From Alphaproteobacteria bacterium (GTDB lineage Bacteria > Pseudomonadota > Alphaproteobacteria > SMXS01): DNA of 39,437 bases. The DNA lies in the NCBI GenBank assembly GCA_004356955.1, contig SMXS01000009.1, positions 1 to 39,437 on the forward strand. Reading direction: 5' to 3'. The notes below the pieces were generated by a model, which saw only the letters and a list, made by a program, of their open reading frames with translations, was not told the origin of the DNA and searched no databases. The translations under genes and the position numbers were made by a program. Positions 35,036 through 39,437 of this stretch are shown piece after piece (the first letter of the stretch is position 1; each line of letters opens with the position of its first letter).

Positions 35036-35087
35036 CTGCCGGAATATTACAGACAAATGGAATTGATTGTCTGTAATATTCCGGCAG
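35036..35087. promoter_or_regulatory. Perfect 21-base inverted repeat in the divergent promoter region
   Basis: Arms 35036-35056 and 35067-35087 are exact reverse complements, beginning CTGCCGGAATATTACAG and separated by 10 bases. The element fills half of the 100-base gap between the divergent aminotransferase and NTF2-like genes. No T-run follows on either strand, so it is not a typical terminator. It is either a long operator or, within a transcript, a very stable leader hairpin. An AAAGGGGAC ribosome-binding site for the gene at 35111 lies just after it. Confidence 0.8.
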
Positions 35088-35110
35088 TAAAAAAATAAAG
35101 GGGACAGAGA

Positions 35111-35605
35111 ATGGATGCGCTGCAGCGTCTGGTAGACATTGAAGAGATCAAACAATTAAAGGCACGCTATTGGCGGTGCATCGATACCAAGTCATTTGAC
35201 GAGTTGAGCACCGTATTTGCTGAAGACGCCATCTTTGATTTTCGCCAGGCCGTGCGGGACCCCGTTTCTGGCACGCCTGATGGCGTTACCGAGCAACCAC
35301 CGGTAAAGGGCCTTTCGAATATCATCCGCGAAGTGGGGGACGCCCTGAAGGTGGCCCAAAGCGCGCATCAGGGCCATATGCCAGAGATCGAAATCCTGAC
35401 TGACACCACGGCCAAGGGCATGTGGCCATTCGAGGATTACGTGCTCAACGGTGATTTTGAATTCAAGGGTTATGGCCATTATGTCGAGGCCTATGAAAAA
35501 ATTGAGGGCGCCTGGCGCATCAAACATTCCGAGATCACCCGACTACGGGTTGTCATCCTGCAACAAGGTGGGGAGAGTTCCATGTTCCGCAGCGACGAGG
35601 CTTAG
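35111..35605 (+). CDS. NTF2-like / SnoaL-fold protein
   Basis: A 164-residue protein of the cystatin-like NTF2 superfamily: the N-terminal helix LVDIEEIKQLKARYWRCIDT and DELSTVFAEDAIFDFR match SnoaL_4 proteins, and FKGYGHYVEAYEKIEGAWRIKHSEITRLRV is the closing strand set. Related folds act as dehydratases or isomerases on steroid-like and polyketide rings. Its stop is followed after three bases by a 3Fe-4S ferredoxin gene, so the two are co-transcribed. Expression is probably under the long inverted repeat just upstream. Reaction unknown. Confidence 0.82.
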   Translation: MDALQRLVDIEEIKQLKARYWRCIDTKSFDELSTVFAEDAIFDFRQAVRDPVSGTPDGVTEQPPVKGLSNIIREVGDALKVAQSAHQGHMPEIEILTDTTAKGMWPFEDYVLNGDFEFKGYGHYVEAYEKIEGAWRIKHSEITRLRVVILQQGGESSMFRSDEA

Positions 35606-35608
35606 GGC

Positions 35609-35803
35609 ATGAAAATTACCATCGACAAAGACATCTGCTTCAAGACGGGCCAGTGCTTCTTTTTGCACAAAGAACTGATGCGCGAAGGCCTCGACAATTA
35701 CCCTGAGGCGCTGATCAGCGGCGACATCCCCCAAGACAGGCTGGAAGAAGCCATGAAAATGGCCCAGGCCTGCCCATCAGGGGCGCTAAGTTTGCGGGAT
35801 TAG
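35609..35803 (+). CDS. Small 3Fe-4S ferredoxin (P450-partner type)
   Basis: 64 residues with exactly three cysteines: Cys10 and Cys16 in CFKTGQC, and Cys55 in ACPSGAL. This is the pattern of single-cluster [3Fe-4S] ferredoxins that pass electrons to bacterial cytochrome P450s. It has no P450 gene beside it; the P450 in this window is 17 kb away at 17311. It lies three bases after the NTF2-like gene. The start ATG 35609 has only a TTAGGGC-like weak ribosome-binding site and probably depends on coupling to the upstream gene. Confidence 0.92.
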   Translation: MKITIDKDICFKTGQCFFLHKELMREGLDNYPEALISGDIPQDRLEEAMKMAQACPSGALSLRD

Positions 35804-35835
35804 ATACAGGGCCACTATGTGGTTCCAGACAGTCA

Positions 35836-35943
35836 CCGTTCGTCTCGAGTGAATTGCGAAGCAATTTGTATCGAGAGACCTGACCAGGGCACGCATCTCG
35901 ATACAATTTGCCGCCAAAGCGCCAAATCACTCGATACGAACGG
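35836..35943. repeat. Paired REP-like element C
   Basis: The left unit (35836-35876) runs CCGTTCGTCTCGAGTGA, inner hairpin ATTGC-GAA-GCAAT, then TTGTATCGAGAG. The right unit (35896-35943) runs TCTCGATACAA...TCACTCGATACGAACGG, whose end is the reverse complement of the left start with one mismatch. It lies between the convergent ferredoxin (+) and LLM oxidoreductase (-) genes. Confidence 0.83.
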
Positions 35944-35955
35944 TGGTGGGTAGCG

Positions 35956-37149
35956 CTAACTGGCCTTCGCTTTGTTCCCGGACTCTTTAACTGGCGTCTG
36001 CAACGTATAAGCGTTGTATTGCTCCGTATCGATATCCTCTAACGCCAACTCGCCGGCGAGCACGGCGGCCTTCCATTCCTGGTGTGCTTTGTCATAGCCG
36101 TGGAATTCTGGCATGACTTCCTTGGCGAACAGCTCTAGTGAGCTGCAAATGTCCTCATGCGTGTTCTTGCCCGCCTGGTTCAGCAGGATGATCTGGTCGA
36201 TATGGGCTTCCTGGAACTCAAGCAGTTTGTGCTGGATCGTCTCTGGTGACCCGACCAACCCCCGGTTGGGTATTTTCTCGGCCGGGTTGTCTTCTTTCCA
36301 TTCCAGATATCGTTCCCAAAAGTTGACCTGGCCCGGTTCAAACGGCCCTTCTTTGTTGTACAGCACCAGCGCGAACTGAAAGAACGACCAACCATCCATC
36401 TTGCGCTGGGCTTCCTCGTCGGTTTCGCAACACATGAAGGGGGCCACCACAGCCAGATTGGGGTTGGTATCGTAGTCGCATAATTTGTCGAGCTCGTTCA
36501 CATAGGCGTTGTAATAGGCATGCCGCCAGGCTTTGGCAGATTCGGCATCGACGAATTGAAAACCAAGGGCGCCAAAGCCGCGCCGACCGGCCATGCGGAT
36601 CGTCTCTAGTTGGGAACACGCGACCCACAAAGGCGGGTGCTTTTTCTGCAGGGGTTTGGGTATGGTGTTGCGGGCAGGCAGGTCAAAGAACTCGCCATGG
36701 TATTCCCAGGACTCTTCCCAGAATTGCGGCAGGATTGCCCTGACCGCGTCTTCAAAAACCGCGCGCTTGTTGCGGAATTTACGACCAAAGGGGTGTAATT
36801 CCGTCACGGATGACCCTTCGCCTATGCCTAATTCCACCCGGCCATCGCTCAACAGATCAAGCGTTGAGACACGCTCGGCAACCCGTGACGGGTGATTGGT
36901 CGGCAGCTGGATAATGCCATGGCCCAGGCGGATGTTCTTGGTGCGTTGGCTGGCGGCCCCCAAAAAAACCTCGGGTGCAGATGAATGGGAATATTCCTCC
37001 ATAAAATGGTGTTCAACTTGCCATGCATAGTCATAGCCCAGCTGGTCAGCCAATTCGATCTGATCGAGCGCGTTTTTGAACAATTTGTGTTCGCTGTCTT
37101 GCTTCCACGGACGTGGCAATTGCAGCTCATAAAAAACACCAAATTTCAT
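35956..37149 (-). CDS. LLM-class flavin-dependent oxidoreductase (luciferase-like monooxygenase)
   Basis: 397 residues from ATG 37149, which has a purine-rich GGGGGGAAAAG just upstream; the open frame beyond it is not conserved-looking. The start MKFGVFYELQLPRPW, AWQVEHHFMEEYSHSSAPEVFLG, HGIIQLPTNHPSRVAERVSTLD and GRVELGIGEGSS are characteristic of the bacterial luciferase-like TIM-barrel family using reduced FMN or coenzyme F420. Members in catabolic regions hydroxylate or cleave ketones, alkanes and terpenoids with flavin supplied by a separate reductase, which is not encoded here. FMN use is expected in a proteobacterium. It is divergent from the hemD-like gene. Confidence 0.9.
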   Translation of the reverse strand: MKFGVFYELQLPRPWKQDSEHKLFKNALDQIELADQLGYDYAWQVEHHFMEEYSHSSAPEVFLGAASQRTKNIRLGHGIIQLPTNHPSRVAERVSTLDLLSDGRVELGIGEGSSVTELHPFGRKFRNKRAVFEDAVRAILPQFWEESWEYHGEFFDLPARNTIPKPLQKKHPPLWVACSQLETIRMAGRRGFGALGFQFVDAESAKAWRHAYYNAYVNELDKLCDYDTNPNLAVVAPFMCCETDEEAQRKMDGWSFFQFALVLYNKEGPFEPGQVNFWERYLEWKEDNPAEKIPNRGLVGSPETIQHKLLEFQEAHIDQIILLNQAGKNTHEDICSSLELFAKEVMPEFHGYDKAHQEWKAAVLAGELALEDIDTEQYNAYTLQTPVKESGNKAKAS

Positions 37150-37275
37150 CTTTTCCCCCCCATCGGCGACGTTTAATTGTGGCCAAAGCCTACACTGCTG
37201 TTCTGTTTCTATGCAATACAGGTGCCTATCCATGCTTTATGATGGCCGCTCTGACCATCAACCCGAGCATTCTTT

Positions 37276-38091
37276 ATGTCCGACACCCTTGCTGGCCGCC
37301 TGATTGCCGTTCCCGAAACCCGTGCGCTCGACCTGTTTTGCGACATGTTGGAGGGAAGGGGTGCGACCGCAATGCGGTGTCCTATGGTACGCATTCGCGA
37401 TGCTGAAGATGGCGTGCCCATCGAAGCATGGCTTAATCGATTTGTCACCGATCCACCCCATGTGATGATTTTCTACACGGGCGAGGGGCTGATGCGTCTT
37501 GTCGGGTTTGCTGATCGTATGGGATGCGAAGAAGCGTTCGTCGACACCCTGTCAAAAATACGAAAGATCACTCGAGGGCCCAAGCCGGTCAAAGCGCTGC
37601 GCTCTATTGGGCTCGACACGGATTTGCGGGCTGTTAGCCCGACAACAGATGGTCTGGTCGAAACATTGCAGGGTGAAGACCTGGCCGGGCAGCGGGTTGG
37701 GGTGCAGCTATACCCCGACCACAAAGCCCGAGCGCTGTTGGATCTGTTGGATGCGTTGGGGGCCAATGTGGATCGTGTTATCCCTTATCGATATGTCCCC
37801 GCACAGGAATCGACCGAGGCCGCCCGTTTGATCGAGCGCATGGCCGAAGGCGCGGTGGATTTAATTGCGATTACCAGCATGGCGCAAATTAGCCATCTGT
37901 TTGATGTCGCTGCCGCCCTTGGTATTGAAGACGCCCTGGCAGACGGTCTAACAAAAACAGATGTCGCCAGTGTTGGCCCGGTCGCGACAGAAGCGTTGCA
38001 GGCTAGGGGGTATGAGCCCACCATTGTGGCACCAGAACCGTTTGCGCTCAAATCGCTGGTGCGGCGGATCGAGGCGCATTTCGCCCCATAG
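37276..38091 (+). CDS. hemD: Uroporphyrinogen-III synthase family protein
   Basis: 271 residues with the weakly conserved two-domain HemD layout: an N-terminal LAGRLIAVPETRALDLFCDMLEGRGA, a central GEDLAGQRVGVQLYPD starting the second half, and TSMAQISHLFDVAAALG and VASVGPVATEALQARGYEPTIVAPEP near the end, the family's best-conserved region. HemD closes hydroxymethylbilane to uroporphyrinogen III in heme, siroheme and B12 synthesis. hemC is not next to it. HemD-like proteins also occur fused to or near regulators, so the function is probable rather than certain. It is followed 65 bases later by the tandem NTF2-like gene. Confidence 0.8.
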   Translation: MSDTLAGRLIAVPETRALDLFCDMLEGRGATAMRCPMVRIRDAEDGVPIEAWLNRFVTDPPHVMIFYTGEGLMRLVGFADRMGCEEAFVDTLSKIRKITRGPKPVKALRSIGLDTDLRAVSPTTDGLVETLQGEDLAGQRVGVQLYPDHKARALLDLLDALGANVDRVIPYRYVPAQESTEAARLIERMAEGAVDLIAITSMAQISHLFDVAAALGIEDALADGLTKTDVASVGPVATEALQARGYEPTIVAPEPFALKSLVRRIEAHFAP

Positions 38092-38156
38092 ATTATTACT
38101 GATTTTTGTGGAGGTCGCTTTTCTGCCAAGCTATCCTGCTGCCGAGGAGAGGGATC

Positions 38157-39260
38157 ATGAACTCAGAAGATTTTGCGACCAGGCTGCAGCGCTTTGTGGA
38201 TACGTCGGAAATCAGCCAGGTCATTGCCAATCACAGCCGCGGTATTGATCGCGGCGACCCGGCCATATTCGACGACGTGTATCATCCTGATGGTGACGTA
38301 GCCTATGGCTTTTTTGATGGCAGTGCGGTCGAATTTGCACAGGTGGTGACAGGCGGTGCTGATGATACGCCGGGCACCCTGCACCGGCCATCGAATATCT
38401 GGGTCGACGTGGACGGCGACACCGCAAAGTCAGAATCCTATGTGATTGTGTACACGCATGCAGCAGATGAAACGGGCAGCACAGGCGGCGAGACGACCTT
38501 TATTGGTGGGCGCTATCTTGATCGGCATGCACGGCGCGATGGAATCTGGAAGATGACCCATCGCACCTATGTGATGGATTGGAACATCAATAAACCTGGC
38601 ACGGGCAGCGCGATGCCAGGCTTTGACGCATCGCCCAGAATACAGGGGCTGAAGGGCCCGTCAGATTTCAGTATCGAATTTTTGAAGGCAGTGGGTAACA
38701 GCGATATCGCGGAAGAGGACGGAACCATGGTTGAGATATCTAAGAGTTTGATGGATCGGGCAGAAGTGGCCTTTGCCAAGCAAGATATTCACGAGCTGAT
38801 AATGGGCCAGGCTCGGGCCATCGACAGGGCCGATGTGGTCCTGTTCAAATCGCTGTGGTTCGACGACGCGACCGTTGATGTTGCTGGTGTGCAGGGCCCG
38901 GCGCTGGACTGGGTCATTGAAATTCTCGATCAGACCAAAGATATGAAGCGCATGGCCCATTCAGTGGCCAATGAGTGGATCAAGGTCGATGGCGATACCG
39001 CGCGCAGCGAAAGCTATCTGATCGCTTTTACGACGGTTGCGGGCGAGGACGGCAACCAGGATACCTTGACGGGTGGGCGCTATCTCGATGCATTCGAGCG
39101 GCGAGACGGTGTCTGGAAATATATGCACCGGGCCTTTGTGCAGGACTGGGAAGTCACCCAGCCAAGCAGCGACAAAAGTGACGATGGCATGTTGGCGACC
39201 CTGACAAATCGGGCGGCAGCCTATCCGGATGATGCTGTTTACGGGTTTTGGAACCCCTGA
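38157..39260 (+). CDS. Tandem NTF2-like / SnoaL-fold fusion protein
   Basis: 367 residues from ATG 38157 (GAGGAGA upstream). Two homologous SnoaL-like domains follow each other, about 1-160 and 190-345. Matching pieces are RGIDRGDPAIFDD with RAIDRADVVLFKS, VDGDTAKSESYVI with VDGDTARSESYLI, and GRYLDRHARRDGIWK with GRYLDAFERRDGVWK. This looks like an internal duplication, so one chain can form the dimer usual for the fold. An in-frame ATG with AGAGGACGG before it, near 38728, marks where a separate second gene could have begun. Related folds isomerise or dehydrate steroid- or polyketide-like rings. Reaction unknown. Confidence 0.82.
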   Translation: MNSEDFATRLQRFVDTSEISQVIANHSRGIDRGDPAIFDDVYHPDGDVAYGFFDGSAVEFAQVVTGGADDTPGTLHRPSNIWVDVDGDTAKSESYVIVYTHAADETGSTGGETTFIGGRYLDRHARRDGIWKMTHRTYVMDWNINKPGTGSAMPGFDASPRIQGLKGPSDFSIEFLKAVGNSDIAEEDGTMVEISKSLMDRAEVAFAKQDIHELIMGQARAIDRADVVLFKSLWFDDATVDVAGVQGPALDWVIEILDQTKDMKRMAHSVANEWIKVDGDTARSESYLIAFTTVAGEDGNQDTLTGGRYLDAFERRDGVWKYMHRAFVQDWEVTQPSSDKSDDGMLATLTNRAAAYPDDAVYGFWNP

Positions 39261-39271
39261 TCAGCCCCTGA

Positions 39272-39436
39272 TCAGCCTGGGAATTCGGCGCATTTGCGCG
39301 ACAATTGCTGAATGTAGGTCGAGATCCGATCATGGGTCTGACCCCTTGTTACCGACGACAGCACCATACACATTTGCAATTTGATGGTATCGCCGACAAT
39401 GGGTGTGGGGGTCAATCCGCGGGCCCATTCGAAGTA
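39272..39436 (-). CDS. C-terminal end of an unidentified protein, possibly a LysR-type regulator (partial)
   Basis: A minus-strand frame enters from the right edge and stops at the complement of 39272-39274. The 54 visible residues read YFEWARGLTPTPIVG and end QQLSRKCAEFPG. The pattern of a strand followed by a closing helix (THDRISTYIQQLSRK) would suit the end of a LysR-type substrate-binding domain, but this is weak evidence. The frame is open throughout. If it is a regulator it would be convergent with the tandem NTF2-like gene. Confidence 0.45.
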   Translation of the reverse strand, partial: YFEWARGLTPTPIVGDTIKLQMCMVLSSVTRGQTHDRISTYIQQLSRKCAEFPG

Positions 39437-39437
39437 A

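Overview
The window looks like chromosomal DNA of a free-living, aerobic, probably marine Gram-negative bacterium, most likely an alphaproteobacterium of the sphingomonad/Kordiimonas/Rhodospirillales type. The grounds are a large TonB-dependent receptor, a polyvinyl-alcohol-dehydrogenase-like lipoprotein quinohemoprotein, intergenic palindromic repeats resembling those of sphingomonads, and a dense set of oxygenases and CoA enzymes. The taxonomic assignment is inference; no rRNA or other marker gene is present. No tRNA, IS element, prophage or CRISPR array was seen, and no gap between genes exceeds about 270 bases.

Layout. Positions 1-3515 carry the end of an unknown gene, an acetyl-CoA hydrolase/transferase-family enzyme, and a minus-strand pair for a ZIP metal transporter and an MFS symporter. 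Positions 3681-7350 form a translationally coupled operon, trhO - GST - dcp, each gene overlapping the next at the stop/start. Positions 7491-7817 hold a cyclic-di-GMP-I (GEMM-I) riboswitch, a 49-residue ORF with its own Shine-Dalgarno sequence, a branched hairpin and a strong terminator. Positions 14620-7838 are a minus-strand run: NTF2-like protein, thiolase, PQQ/cytochrome c dehydrogenase, arfB, MATE exporter and double-hotdog thioesterase. A glutathione peroxidase with a 23-bp tandem repeat after it follows.

From about 15.5 kb onward the DNA looks like an accessory catabolic region: Rieske oxygenase, 7Fe ferredoxin, a cytochrome P450 and a second P450-like protein with no heme cysteine, enoyl-CoA hydratase, amidohydrolase, Baeyer-Villiger monooxygenase, methyltransferase, D-aminoacylase-type amidohydrolase, an atypical SDR, TonB receptor, nitrilase-like protein, trpB, class III aminotransferase, NTF2-like protein, 3Fe-4S ferredoxin, LLM flavin monooxygenase, hemD-like gene and a tandem NTF2-like fusion. 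Together these suggest uptake, hydroxylation, ring opening and beta-oxidation-like degradation of a hydrophobic cyclic compound such as a terpenoid or steroid-like molecule. The substrate is not shown by the sequence.

Three proteins in this region keep their fold signatures but lack catalytic residues: a P450 with Lys at the heme-Cys position, a nitrilase with Ala at the nucleophile, and an SDR without Tyr/Lys. Several intergenic regions carry strong inverted repeats, the most striking being a perfect 21-bp arm repeat between the divergent genes at 35010 and 35111. Most convergent gene junctions are occupied by hairpin terminators or paired REP-like repeats.
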